This document shows positions 50,364 to 62,790 of a DNA stretch of 64,000 nt, piece after piece. Each line of letters opens with the position of its first letter. Position 1 is the first letter of the stretch. Both the position numbers and the translations under genes were made by a program. Source of the stretch: Neodiprion pinetum (lineage: Eukaryota; Arthropoda; Insecta; Hymenoptera; Diprionidae); contig NC_060232.1 of assembly GCF_021155775.2 (NCBI RefSeq), positions 1,240,001-1,304,000 on the forward strand, in the 5' to 3' direction. Below the pieces are notes generated by a model. The model saw nothing but the letters and a program-made list of their open reading frames with translations, had not been told where the DNA came from and did no database searches.

Positions 50364-53200
50364 ATCCCCTTTCATCCCTCATCTCGCACTCTGCACTCGG
50401 TCCACCAGTCGGATGGCATTTCCGCTGCCAGCACTCACTCGCCAATTCATCCATCCGCCTACCTTTTCATTTATCCGCCAGGCACCGCATACGTACGCGT
50501 ATAGAGGCACACGCAATTATGTCATTCGCATTGAATTCGCCTTTCGGTAGATGCTTTCTTCGCGCACCTGCGTCGCAGGCATACGGATGACGGTGATAAA
50601 TGGTAAGATGGTCGCACCAGCAGCATCCCTGCAGCATCGAGCGGAGAGCTCGTTAGGCCGAGGTCAATTTTTGGACAATAGGATTTAGGGTTTGATGGCA
50701 TGGAATTAGGACGCCGCGCCGTTGCTTCGCGTCCGTCCCACGTCCGTTGGAACAGAGCGATGCGGGAATGCGGAGACCACTGCTTTGGGATGGCTCGACG
50801 CCTCCGAGGCCATCAGGAATCAATCCGTTCTATAGCCGGCTTATAGAGTCTCCAGGGAGGAAGACGGAGGAAGAGAGAAAGGAGGAGAAACTTTACGGAG
50901 CTTTTCTCTAATGGAACCGTTTAGACGAAGCGTTGAGAGTGGCTTAGTTTTAAAAGCTCCGTTGAGAAATCCCACCGACCGACCGACCGACCGACCGACT
51001 GATTCAGTCACTCACGATCAGTCGAAAAGAAATGCTGTTTCTGATGCAAACTAAACGGGATACTCGTTCCTGGCGGTTGACTGCAGCAGAGATCAGTAAC
51101 CGATGGGACACAAAATGAGGCGTACACCACCTCTGATTGCAAAATGTTTTATTTGAACATTGATCAGGATCAATCACGGATTGAATGTTTTATAGATTTC
51201 GTCCTCGTGCGTAGACAGAGTACCAGGCTATGACGACGCCACACGCGAGGATTGTCGGGCGTTGTGTGAGAGAGGGAGAAGCGCAAGTCGCGCTTCGAGA
51301 AAGACAACATCTTCAATAATATATCAAGTTCGACGTAGGCCAAGGATAACTTAAAGCGACAGTCGCGTCGGGCGAGTCAATTTGTATATAGGTAAACAAG
51401 TTTCGTTGTCCGCTGTAATATCTTTGGGGAAAGAAAAGAGTCGCAGGTGCTCGTCGTTCATTCTCGCCCGCGTGATCCCGTGAAAACGGTCAGAGAAAAG
51501 GACCAATTACCCAGTACCGATACGCATCGAGAAAACGTTCCGTTCTCGTTTTCAAGGCGCAGGATATAAGAGAACCCGTCTGCAGGTACTTCTTGCCTCA
51601 TCGAGTTATAAGCGGAGAATGGAGTAAAGTGAGAAAGGGAGGCTATTGAGGATTGTCGAAGAATTTCACCGGTCCGAGAAGAAGCGAGAGTTTCCTGCAT
51701 AGCTGATCATTCTGGGTATATGTATGTATGTATGCACGAGGTGTACGTACGGAAACGCAGTCAGAATGCAAGTCGACCCCGAAGAATCGGGATGCCGTGG
51801 TTAGAGTCCGAGAGAAACGGAGAAACGACATGAAAGAAGACGAGGGGAAAAGAAAGAGAGAAGTCTTTCCGAAGGAAGAAAACGCAAAGGAGAAGACAGA
51901 GAGAGGGTTAAAAAAAAAAAAAAAAAAAAACCAACAACGAACGGGGAGAAGCAGCCGAGGCAACGAGACAGTGATAATAACGTAATCTCACGGGTCATTC
52001 TCCAGACGGACAGACAGCGTTAGGAACCACATTTTTCAAGTCATGCCTGTTAATGCGGTGAACAAGGGGCTGACTCCGTGCCATTCATTGGCGTAGCTAT
52101 TCGAAAATCCACTTGGCCTCACTCCCTGCGTATCCACCTGAGCTCATCCTCGGAAGAACCTGATATTTCCGCCGCGAGTTCGCTCCGAGTCTTCTCCTCG
52201 TTCCTCCCTCACGTGTGCCTGGCCAACATCTGTCCTCGAATATTGGCCAAGTTCCAACACAGTAGCTGCACCGGTAGAAACCGTTCAATTCGCGGCCGAA
52301 TTCAAGGTCGACAGTATCTGGTCTTCTTAGTTGTACCTAGACTGGTGAAGGATCTTCCCAATAAAGTATAAAATACAATTGTTTAATCTGTCCGGCTTCT
52401 CTTGTACAAACGACACAGAAGTCAAGAAGGATCGCTTAAGAGATGGCTGGGGAAAATAAAATGCCGGAATGGTCTTTGAATCAATTAAGAAGACGGAGTG
52501 ATGATGATGGTGACGGTGATTATGACGAGGAATAATTTCTCGCGTTGAAAAACTAACGACGAGTAGGTTATCTTGAATAATATAATCGAGAATACGGGAG
52601 AAGAAGAAGACGCGAAACTATACAGCAAACTAGCCACACTTCCAATTATAACTCCTTCTCGAGCTTTGTTTCATCAGTTAATCGTATGCGACGAAACGCC
52701 GTCCGTAGCCGAATATAACACCATGGAATAAAGAACACAGCATCTAGATATCCGTCATCGTGAGGGAGAGGAGTTTCACACTTGTAGAAAGTGTTCCTGA
52801 AGTACGAATAACGAAATACCGCATGGCCGTCGCGCCGGTAACTCAGACAGCGAATTCCGAAAGAATACGAAAAGTATGGGAAGAAAGACTGGAAGACGGG
52901 TGTTTATTATAATACCATAGCGATGATGAGTGAAATTATAAACCGTTCATCCCGCCGCTGCCGCCGGTCTTGGGTTTTATCCTCGGCTTCATTTGCTTAT
53001 TCATTTATTTATTCATCACGTGTTTTTTTTTTTCCCCCTCCCCCGCCATCTCACCGTTCGACGCCGCGCACGCGATTTTCGGTGGCACCTTCTTTTCAAG
53101 TGCTGCCAAGACCCGCCGGCGTGATACGCCATTGGCATCGGGGGTCCGGACTCGGCGCGGTCCGTCCGTTCAGGTGATTACGCTGTCGCTCCGGGCCAGG

Positions 53201-53248
53201 TCTCTCTCTCTCTCTCTCTTTCTTTCTCTCTCTCTATCTCCCTCTCTC
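53201..53248. repeat. (TC)n microsatellite
   Basis: TC-rich tract with a few interruptions. Confidence 0.9.
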
Positions 53249-53485
53249 GGCCTCGGGACCACCTCCTCCACTGCCACCTTCCTCGTGTCCTCAAACGAGA
53301 GAGGAAAAGAGATCCTGAGCACGGACCGGTGGAGCGAAGGAGCGAAGAAGAACGAAGGGAGGCGCGGAGGGCGAATGAGCGAGAGAAAAATAGAAGAGAA
53401 GGAGAGAATCAAGGGATAGCGTGAAAGGTGGGTCTCATCTCGCTCGAAAGTCGAATCAAGTTGCTCACGGGGCAAGAAGGGAGAC

Positions 53486-53559
53486 GAGGAGGAGGAGGAG
53501 GAGGAGGAGGAGGAGGAGGAGGAGGAGGAGGAGGAGGAGGAGGAGGAGGAGGAGGAGGG
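53486..53559. repeat. (GGA)n microsatellite
   Basis: About 24 nearly perfect GGA units, the longest trinucleotide array in the window. Frames read it as poly-Gly, poly-Arg or, on the other strand, poly-Ser, none in a convincing gene. Purine-only strand asymmetry allows triplex or G-quadruplex structure. Confidence 0.95.
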
Positions 53560-54420
53560 TCGCCCCTCAGTCATCGGCCCGTCCGATATATTATTTCTCT
53601 TCTCCACCTTTAATCAGGTGTTAAAATACAAGGGTCATCCTGCACAACCCCCGCGTGCGGTGATATTATTTCTTCCATCCTTCAAACATTGTGGTTACTC
53701 GCAATTAACTGTACGAAATGAAAATGAAAAAAAGAAGCACGAAAAAACGAGTTTTCGAATCAAGAGTTATTGGCGAGAACAGGAATGTTTTTTTTTTTCG
53801 TAGGATTACAATTGTTGCAATAAGTCAGGAACAGCTTATCCAGTTTGATTAAACATCCGTTAACCTCTAATCAAAGAAAAATAACCTCGTGGATTAAAAC
53901 CCAAATCATAAAAATCCTTGGATTCGTTCTCGATGTAGATATCGTCAGACAAAAAGTTCATTAGGCACCGAAAAGGTGATGTGAGAATGGTCATAGCTGA
54001 TTCCCTGTGCATCAAATCGTCGTGACCCATTGAAAACTGAACTTTGAATTTTTGGTACGACCGTAATAACTTTTCATAAAATCACGCCAGAGGAATACAG
54101 ATACATGACGTAGGCGAACGGTGACTACCGCTTTGAATTTATGGATACACAGATCGGAAAAAAGTCCCTCGATAATTCGCGTGACTTGATCAACGGAACG
54201 TGCGCTCTCGCTCTACTCGTTCGTTCGCTCACTCAGTCACTCACTCAGTCATTCACTAGCCAGCTAGCAGCTACTACTCGCGCGCATTCGCGCGCCGCTC
54301 GGTGTGTTAATTAGTTAAGGTTGTTGGTAGGGACTAAATTACACCTCGGCAGCTACTCAAAGGAAGCAATTACTGGTGTGCAACCGGAGGGGAGTCCCAA
54401 CTTCGTTCCTGACTTGCTTC

Positions 54421-54450
54421 GCTCTCCTCTCCTCTCCTCTCCTCTCCTCT
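54421..54450. repeat. (CCTCT)n pentamer array
   Basis: Five to six CCTCT units, followed 57 bases later by a (TGGA)n array at 54507-54526. Confidence 0.9.
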
Positions 54451-55331
54451 TCAGCTCTTGCCACGCTGGTTCTGCTTCTGCTTCTCGCGTCGTTGGCACA
54501 GACTGAATGGATGGATGGATGGATGGTGCGACGGCGTCGTTCAGACTTGGTTCACGGTATCCTTCGACGCTCACTCAACTACCCATCGTTCGCTCGTTGG
54601 CTCGCACTACACGCGAGCAACTCGCGCTTGCTTCTTGGTACGCCCCCCTCTAGGCAACGACTGCACGCATGCAGGCCCCTCGTCGGCGGTAGCGGGCTTT
54701 TCCAAATACATACCCAACTGCTGCTTTTTTTCTTTCCAAACGTCGACGAATTCCACACGGCGAGTTATTAATCATCGATCAATTTCACACGACGTCGGGA
54801 TTATAAAAGCTGAATTTAATTACTACGCCGATTGTGCGAAGGGATAAGCCCGTCCGTCTCTGCCCGTCTACTCCTTCACCGTTCACGGTTGATCACGGGC
54901 GATAAGCCGGCAGCGAGCTCTCCGATACACGCTGATGATAATTTAATAATAACAACGCGGTAATCACGATCGCGAAGTTGAGCGGACCGCGGCTGCAGGT
55001 CGAGATGACAAGTCAGCAATATTTCCTAGACCGTATCTCCACCCCCGGTCACATTCTTTCCATCCTGCAGCATCGGTCAACGCTCGGTAATTTGGAAGTA
55101 ATAAAATCGCGATAAAGCGATAAAGCGATAACGACACCTCGGAAACCCCGAAACTCGACTCGAGCCGGCGTCGATCAAACGAGGTGATCGCGTGACAGCT
55201 AAATTCCAACGTCAAAACTTTCCACCCAGTCGAAAAGAACGAAATAAAGAATTTACATCACTTGCAACTGGTAACCATGACGGTAACGCGTGTGAAATTA
55301 TTATTCCCGCACAATAATACTGCACAACGCA

Positions 55332-55360
55332 ATGATGATGATGATGATGATGATGATGAT
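55332..55360. repeat. (GAT)n microsatellite
   Basis: About nine GAT units (ATC on the minus strand). Confidence 0.95.
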
Positions 55361-56266
55361 ACTGCTGCACTGTTGTATGAAAATCGGAAAATTTTACAAG
55401 AATATAATAGAGTCCCGTCTGTCTGTCAGCGGTGACGGTTCTGATTGCAATTGGTACGAGAGAAAGATGAGAAATATCCGAGGATTTATTAGAGATCCTC
55501 GGATTGAAACCAGCCAAGGCGGTCGAAGTAACTCCACCCTCACCACGAGCCACCGCGACTCACCAATCAGTCAGTCAGTCAGACAGTGATTTAGTCAGTC
55601 TTCTTTCTTCCCGAGTCTTGCATCCGAGAGTGAACCGAAGTGGGCCACTCCGTGTTCATCGAGGACCGATTCCTACCCCCCTGGCCCCTTTATCGCAACC
55701 TTTTCGCATTGCTCGAATAGGTACGCGTTATAAAGAGAACCCTCCTCCGTATTCGGCGCAATGCTTTCATGCTTAATTCATAATTGTACGCTCTACCGTG
55801 AAGCCTCTGACTGTTGATTGAAGATTACAGCTATTCCCGTTTCGTATCTTCCTCACTGCCAATCATTACCGTATCTACACTTTCGCGTCCTCTTCCCCTT
55901 ATGTACTTCTTCATCTTCCCTTTTCGTACAAATATGTAAATCCCTACTATTTACTTTTGATTCCATGTGCCCAGAGTTCGCTGGATTTTTACTGACCACT
56001 CCAAGGCCACTTTAATTTAGCAAAAAAAAAAAAAAGAATGAAAAAGAAAGTAAACTCTCATCACTCTAGAAAATATATGTGATTTTTATATACTAGTAGA
56101 TACGAAAAACGCGAGACTACATTATACTTAAAAAAAAAAAGAACTTCGCTCTATATGTCAGAAACACGAATGAAAACAGAATGAGGTAAACCTCAGTTTG
56201 CAAACAATGCAAGAAGGAAACAAAACCAAAGCACAAGCTGAGCTCTTTGCACAAAGTGGTAAAATG

Positions 56267-56268
<2 letters not shown>

Positions 56269-56304
<36 letters not shown>
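56269..56304. repeat. (CT)n microsatellite
   Basis: About eighteen uninterrupted CT units. Confidence 0.95.
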
Positions 56305-56307
<3 letters not shown>

Positions 56308-56799
56308 CGTCTTTAGCATTGTTTCAACGTAGCTGAGAGACACAGGGAGCCAGAAGACACGGCGGTTGTTGCGGGAGATCGGATCTCGTCGTCATCGTCG
56401 TCGCAGTTCCAGCAACTCTGATCCTGAGCGATTCTAAAGGTATGAAAGCATCGCTTTAGTGAGGGCCGATGTTCAAAAAGTAACAACTATACAGGCTGGT
56501 CGTCAACCGGGCACAGCGAGGGTCGAAGCACAAGGAGTCATCCGTCGTTTCTGAGGGTGTTTCCTAGCTTCCTCGCAGTTTAAAACTTCGAAGGGCGAGG
56601 TGGTTGGTGCCCCATGCGGTGTGCCCAACTCGGCGACGTCAACCAGCAGGACCCTGGATGGTCTACGTCGTATTTCCAGGAAGGAGACCGCCTCCGAGAG
56701 GTTCAAAAATCACAGAGCCTCTTTTTGGGCTCCGATTTACACAATGCGAACCGAACTACTCCCTCCTTCTTTTTCCTTTTTCCAACTCGGTCGTCCGAT

Positions 56800-56800
<1 letters not shown>

Positions 56801-56840
<40 letters not shown>

Positions 56841-56841
56841 T
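56801..56841. repeat. (CT)n microsatellite, once interrupted
   Basis: About twenty CT units with one TTT interruption. Confidence 0.95.
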
Positions 56842-57815
56842 CTGAGATCTTCGTCCTTCGAAACGAACGAAAAACAGACGAACGACCCCTGTACAATGGC
56901 ACTAGCAAACTCGTCCGCCAAGAACAATTGGTCTCGTACATGTCGTTCCTCGTCTAGTTCAGTGAGGTTTTACATGGACTCAATATATGGATGCTGGGTG
57001 TACAGCCGAAACAAAACGTTGAAAAAGAGAGAGAGAGATAGAGGCGGATTAAAATACGGCCACGTTACAACCGTTCACAAATTCAACGAGCCTTTGGTTA
57101 TTTATTAAAAGACTTTTGCTGACAGAGGCAGCAGCAGCAGCACAAGTTCTAATTGGAGGGCCCCAAACGCTGTTAAGGTCCTTAAATTAATAACCATAGC
57201 TGAAAAACTGACGAAATATATCGATCCCGAAAAGCAGGTAGAGGTAGAGGTACACACATTTAAACACACACCGACGCACCATGGATCGGCGATAATCTCG
57301 TTACACGCGAACGAGGATGATGATCGAGTTTAGCACCACACGTAAGAGCATAAACGAAACTGATTGCGAGTCGAGTCGTTCATTCGTCGTTGGAACGCGA
57401 AAAGGTGTATGCCATGAAGAACGATGAAATAGCGCGAGGCCAGCGTGAGCTTCTAACGTAAAACACACACCGTCAAATGACACACGTTGCACGGTGTATC
57501 GTTTCGTTTCGGAAAATGCAGCTTAGTGCTGATGACTTGGCGTGTTTGCCGATGAAAATCGCGAGGACCCGGCTGCCGTTACGCTGTACCAACTAGTCGC
57601 AGCTGTGTGCAGGTCGACGTTTCACCGTGGCAGCAGCATTTTTAATATATCCTCTGGCAGTGTTTGCACGTCTGTCATTTGAAACCTCGCCTCGCCTCGC
57701 CTCTCCGTCCATCTCCGGCTGGGCTTAGAAGGAGGAGGACACAGTCCGACTAGAGCGACTCGCTTTTTTTCTTTTTTTTTACATCTCTCGCGTTTTCGTG
57801 GCGCACGGCAGCACA

Positions 57816-57954
57816 ATGGCACGAGAGAAAAAGGGGATGAGAAGGCGTTCGCCTCTGGCCGGTCGGTGCAGCCACCACCACCATCGCCACCATCACCATC
57901 ACCACCACCACCACCTCCACCAGCCACCAACCACCAGCAGCAGCAGCAGCAACG
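57816..57954 (+). CDS. Candidate first coding exon, His-rich, unidentified
   Basis: ATG in a good context (GCACAATGG) opens 46 codons plus one base, ending at AACG followed by a strong donor (GTAAGG, 57955-57960). The peptide starts MAREKKGMRRRSPLAGRCS, continues with a histidine tract of about 15 residues broken by one Arg and one Leu, and ends PPTTSSSSSN. Such low-complexity, basic starts are common in insect transcription and signalling factors, but I do not recognise the gene. The histidine tract is a CAC/CAT microsatellite, which could by itself produce the frame. The minus strand is also open here, Gly- and Cys-rich and without a convincing start. If real, it belongs to a plus-strand gene running out of the right end, opposite to pan. 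No downstream exon was identified. Confidence 0.3.
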
Positions 57955-58909
57955 GTAAGGCACACACGTCTGTGTACGCAAGGGTTGGATGAATATAAAG
58001 GGTAGGACTTCCGGGCATAATCCGGCGTCGTTCCAGAGAAGCGCCGGGAGTCGCGTTAGAACAAATCAACCTCAACACCGATCCCACTTCTTCTCACTCT
58101 CCTCCTCGCCTCCTATTGTCAAAGTGTGGGACACCAGCCCAAGGCTACGTTACCCCGATTGGGGGGTACCGAAGACGCTGTAAGCGTTCTGCACACATAC
58201 ACACACAAATGCTATAATGATGCACGGAATACTCGCTGAGCGCTAGATTCTCATCCGAGCGAATTTTAATTAACCACCGCCCTGCAGCAGCAGCAGCAGT
58301 TTCGACTCCGTTCGACTGTCTATATTTTTTATGGCGAAGCCTTAATTGTTAGAGAAACATTTTTCAACTGTTGTACGAATGAACAAAGAATAAAATAAAA
58401 TCCAACCCTATTTCGCTTTAATAAAAATCATGTGTCACTGTGACGAATTCCTCTGATCTGTTCGACAAAAATTTTGAGGTATTTTACATAGAACCGCACT
58501 CACTGAACTTCACAACATTATTTCACTTATGGCGTGTAATAAAATGTGTATAATTCGGTAAACTTATTTTTCGTCTTCAACAATGTAATTCAGATCTTCG
58601 ATGACTTGAAAATTTTTACTCGTACTCATATCTGTACGTACATCTCTCTGATTGTCTACATCGAACATGAATACGCAATAACTGGAAAATCTATCAACAC
58701 TAAAAATCTTTCTGGTCAAGTATTACGAGAAACGAGGAAGTCCAATAACTTTCAGGGCGTCCAGTTCTTTTTTTAAAACGATTTTCCACATAAAACTTAC
58801 GATTTTTTCACGTCGACATCACGTACACGATAAATGAAAATACAATGGAAATACGAACAAGAATAGTTAATTTTTGTAACCTCGAGATAGATACAGATCT
58901 ACGGTCAAA

Positions 58910-59157
58910 ATTTTTCTAGTACTTCAGTGTTTCAACGACAATTTTCAAGATTTGACTAAATCTTTATGAATCTAGATTCAAGTTCACAAGATTCCAAAGA
59001 GGACGTGAAATTCCATGAGATTTCCAGGTTTTTTTCCATACGGTATCAAATTCCATGAGAATTCCCTTCACGACTCGACACCTTGCATCCTTGATTATCG
59101 TCGCCGACTTTGTTCATAAACCGTGAAAAAATCTCCCTCATCGCACCTGAATCACCC
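58910..59157 (-). repeat. Dispersed repeat with TCATGGAATTT motifs, copy 2 (other orientation)
   Basis: Read on the minus strand it begins TGTACAGGGTG (edge at 59157). It then carries GGAATTCTCATGGAATTTGA and, after GGAAAAAAACCTGG, AAATCTCATGGAATTTC. The ACAGGGTG edge and the CCTGG/CTCATGGAATTT unit structure resemble copy 1 at 43018 in style, though I cannot align them throughout. It may be a related family. No coding frame. Confidence 0.5.
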
Positions 59158-59345
59158 TGTACATCGAGTTTCGCCTGAGAGAAAGAGATAGAGAAAGAGA
59201 GAAGATAAAGAAGAATGAAGAGGGTAGGAGGGTGGAATGGAGGGGGGAGCAAACAGACAGATAGGCAAACGCATGGCTGTCACGTCGAGACGAGCGTTGA
59301 ACGACGGTATTTTCCGTCGTTTTGTTACTCCCGGGTAACTCCCGG

Positions 59346-59388
59346 CGATGGTGATGGTGATGGTGATGGTGATGGTGATGGTGATGGC
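59346..59388. repeat. (GGTGAT)n hexamer array
   Basis: About seven GGTGAT units. It gives the Gly-Asp repeat of a 216-codon plus-strand frame (59215-59865), which is therefore suspect. Confidence 0.95.
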
Positions 59389-59480
59389 GATGCGTGTGTG
59401 GCAACGGCAACGGGAAAATGGGAACAGTGCAAGCAACGAAGAGAGGAGAGCCTAGCTTCAGCGTCTCGTCTCGAAGCCTG

Positions 59481-59537
59481 CAGCCAGCCAGCCAGCCAGC
59501 CAGCAAGCAAGCAAGCAAGCAAGCAAGCAGGCAAGCA
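59481..59537. repeat. AGCC/AGCA tetramer array
   Basis: About five CAGC-type units pass into about seven AAGC units, 57 bases in all. Confidence 0.95.
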
Positions 59538-60260
59538 GACCTCGGCGACGTGGGGTCGGTTGTGTTTTATTTACTCAAGACCAGTAGCGAGCGAGGAGCA
59601 GGTAGAATTCCACCGGTGGAATCTTAATAAGGGTGGGCAGAGGTTCTCCTCTCCTCGCCTTACGCTCGTTCGTTCTTTAGTTTGGGTTTCAGCCTCCCGT
59701 AGCGTTTCCCCCCTTTTTCTCTCTTTTCTACCCACGTATATACCCCGGAGAAAAAGATTACCGAACGGAAGTCTCATCTCGTGTGACCATCCAGTAATTA
59801 AGGCAGATATTGTATTCATCCACGAAATAATTTTGTATAACGCTGACTTACATGTTTTGTTGTAATATCCTATTTCTGCACCGGTAATGCAGGTATCATT
59901 TTATGGTAAGACCTTATCGGCATACCGCACAACATACGGTTTTTATAAGCAACGTTCCAAAGCATGATTAAAATAGACGAAAAATTTCAAAGATATACAC
60001 GATATTGTACTGAATTTCGTGATTTCGTTAACGTAAATCGTTTCAAATTTCATGCGAAGTAACGTAAGATTTAGACGTTGCGTGTATGTGTTACATACCT
60101 ATACACACATACACGCCTATACGTGTACCAACAGAGAAGTTTGTCAAGTTCTCCTTCAACTTGATATGTGATTAAGTATAAAAAGCAACATGCCCTGTAT
60201 TTCAGAATCTCGGACACGCCCATGTAAAATCACCGATGAATGAATAGACGTCTGTGGTAC

Positions 60261-60316
60261 ATATACATATATATTTATCTATATATATATATATGTGTAT
60301 ATATATATATATACAC
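60261..60316. repeat. (AT)n-rich microsatellite
   Basis: AT dinucleotide run with CAT/TGT interruptions. It can extrude as a cruciform. Confidence 0.9.
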
Positions 60317-60916
60317 ACGTTATGTATGGTGAAGAAGCAGCATCAACATAATTATAATGCACGAAACGTTGGCAGACCCTAGACGAAACGTACTATTACG
60401 TGAATATAATATAACAGGTAGTGTATACCTGCAGTATCATATATAAGATGTACAGACTCGTTGGGAAACGAAGATGAAGAAAAATGAAAATAAACTCGAA
60501 AGGAAAAGGTGGAATGGAAGAAGAGAGAGAGAGAGTGATGAAAAACAAAAGAAACAATGCAAATGAAAGACTAAACAAAAAGGAGCGATTTTTTACCTCC
60601 ATTAGCTGCGCGGTTACCGGAAGTATACGCGACGTAATCAAGGACTAGAGAATGTGTTTAGACTGGTGTTGATTTGCAGGTCTGAAATATCGCCAAAAAT
60701 ACACGGGACGATGACGACGATTCTCGATTTCAGAGTCAGCGGTTGAGTTGTCGCGTGAAGAAAAGAAGGAGAAGGAAAAAAAAATCAGAGTAAAAGCAAG
60801 GCAGCGTCCAACGATACGAAACACAATTTTATACGAGGATGAAGTTGGTAAGGTTACTCTAACGGAGCATATTTAGGAGAAATCGTTACCTCGCATCTTT
60901 CATGATCGTCTAAGAC

Positions 60917-61543
60917 TTGATAAACCACGATAAACAAAACAGACTGATATTCTTAAAAACCAACTCCTCGAAAGTGATTAAAATATCGAACGTAACCAAC
61001 ATCACCTTCGTGATTTTGAGTCACTTAAACAATAACTTTCGAAGTTATCACCACATCAAGACTCACAAGTGCATTGGCGAGGTGGTGGGAAATTCGCCGC
61101 ACAGACCCAAAGTCAAAGAGAGAGCGATGATCAAGAGTCTTGGGGTAGGTAGATATACAATGTACGTACATTGCATTGGTGCATGCACAGTGTGTTACAC
61201 GCGCAAATATAAGCACCGAAGAGGACGTCCGTGGTTTCGATGCGCGGTCCTCAGTCTGCCGGATGGTGAAATTATTGTTCGTCATTATGTACCAACCGTA
61301 ATCCGCGGTACAGGGACGAAGGGACGAAGGGACGACGAAGGGCCGAATTTCATCCCGCAGATGCCGGAGTCAAGTGTGGAGGGGGGTAACGGGTGCGTGA
61401 AAATTTCGAGTACATATGAATATGAGGACGCTGCGCCCTCGTCGGATTTCGCGGCTGCTATCGCATGTCGGTATGTATGTACGTACATAAATTCTGCGGC
61501 AGATCATCAAGGCAGGGGGATGCGATCATTGGATTTTTCGTAA
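60917..61543 (+). CDS. Orphan open frame, 208 codons, unidentified
   Basis: Open from a TTG at 60917 to the stop at about 61543. The first in-frame ATG is about 70 codons in, leaving under 140 codons. It is not built on a simple repeat, unlike most long frames here. The middle reads YTRKYKHRRGRPWFRC and then LPDGEIIVRHYVP, with no family I recognise and no signal peptide or membrane segment at a real start. A frame of this length can arise by chance in 64 kb. Probably not a gene. Confidence 0.12.
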   Translation: MINHDKQNRLIFLKTNSSKVIKISNVTNITFVILSHLNNNFRSYHHIKTHKCIGEVVGNSPHRPKVKERAMIKSLGVGRYTMYVHCIGACTVCYTRKYKHRRGRPWFRCAVLSLPDGEIIVRHYVPTVIRGTGTKGRRDDEGPNFIPQMPESSVEGGNGCVKISSTYEYEDAAPSSDFAAAIACRYVCTYINSAADHQGRGMRSLDFS

Positions 61544-61986
61544 GCCCGTTACGAAGGCTCGTCAGGGAGAATTCTCTACAGAGTGTGTAAAAAAAAAAAG
61601 TCCACACCAACCACGTAACGTAAATGCGTGAGATAGTAAGCCGAAGCTTTTTACAAAGAGGGATGATGACGGGGGAGAACCACAGCTAGGGCTGCATATT
61701 ATATAAGAGCAATGAACAGATCCGCTAAAAGGGATTATGATTCCCGTGCTTTAAACCTCGTCCCGTTCCACTATCATCTCTCCTTACTCGTAGATGTCTG
61801 AGCCCCGCGTAATTGTCGTTTCGCTTCCTACGAGATGGTCCTGCTGCAGTTACAAAGTGCATGTACGTTGGACTGTGTCAAAAAAATCGAATATTTTTTT
61901 TATAAAAACTTCAAGTCGAACATATTGTTTCAAATGACGAGAAAAAGATGCCGTCCAAGTTTCAGCTTTAAACGTTAATATTTAGA

Positions 61987-62077
61987 GATGCGTTATCGAT
62001 TTTTTATTTCCCATTTAAATGAGATGGGAAATTTTTTTTATTCCAAACTTTGGAATTTTATAACTCGTCAACGCATC
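61987..62077. repeat. Small imperfect hairpin
   Basis: GATGCGTT and TTTCCCAT on the left pair with ATGGGAAA and AACGCATC on the right, around TTAAATGAG. The right arm carries an extra insert with its own CCAAACTTTGG-type palindrome. Possibly a decayed short foldback element. Confidence 0.55.
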
Positions 62078-62518
62078 AGCGTATCAATAAGAACAGAACG
62101 TATTTTTGTAGGTAATTGAACGTTCTACAAAATAAGGTCTCGTTGTCATTTTATGATAAATCGTGAAACGTGTGCGGGTGAGAAACTTACGCGTGTCTTT
62201 TCCGCGTGCGTGAAATAAGTGAATGCTTTCGAATAAAGGAAAAAAAAAACATGCACCTCGAGTGCATGCTGCACGAGTCAATATTCATCCCGCAAAAATT
62301 GACGAGTACAAATGCTTACATATATGAAACAATTTTTACACGTCGCGTTGTAACATGTGCACCGCTCCAATTTGCCGTACAATTCGCGCGCGTAACTACA
62401 TATACACGCGTATGTGTTTTGCAAAAAGAAAAAACCAACATACAGCCGTGCATACACAAGAGGCGCACGCATGTCGATAGGTACCTACATAGAGATTTGT
62501 AAACCCCATCGCGGCAGC

Positions 62519-62542
62519 ATCGCCATCGCCATCGCCATCGCC
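62519..62542. repeat. (ATCGCC)n hexamer array
   Basis: Four ATCGCC units. Its complement is GGCGAT, related in sequence to the GGTGAT array at 59346. Confidence 0.9.
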
Positions 62543-62740
62543 GGAGAGCCGATAACGCTCCACTTGGTTCGGAAGCCCCTTAGCGTGGGGCGCAGGCAGG
62601 CAGTCAGCCACCCTTGTTATAGGTACGTTGGTTGGTACTCGGGGGGTTCTCTCCTCCTATTTCTCTCTCTCGAGCTTCTCTTCCTCTCTCATCGCCTGCA
62701 CCGACTGATTCGTCCCCCCCTAGCTGCCGCTATAGAATAT

Positions 62741-62790
62741 CGCAACGCAACGAAACGAAACGAAACGAAAGGAAAAGAAAGGAAAGGAAA
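62741..62790. repeat. CGAAA/GGAAA pentamer array
   Basis: CGAAA units passing into GGAAA units, purine-rich on the plus strand. Confidence 0.9.

Larger units (their letters stand above)
47766..57815. other. Intronic/intergenic stretch without a recognised gene
   Basis: Only simple repeats and chance frames were seen. Long frames at 48797-49342 and 52970-53607 coincide with TC and GGA tracts. An ACCG tetramer run lies at about 50975-50999. Confidence 0.6.

Noticed and set aside
53428..53613. Poly-Gly / poly-Arg / poly-Ser frames
   Set aside because: Pure translation of the (GGA)n array in its different frames.
59215..59865. 216-codon plus-strand frame
   Set aside because: It is carried by GGTGAT and AGCC/AGCA arrays. 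The peptide is Gly-Asp and Lys-Gln/Ala-Ser repeats with no domain.
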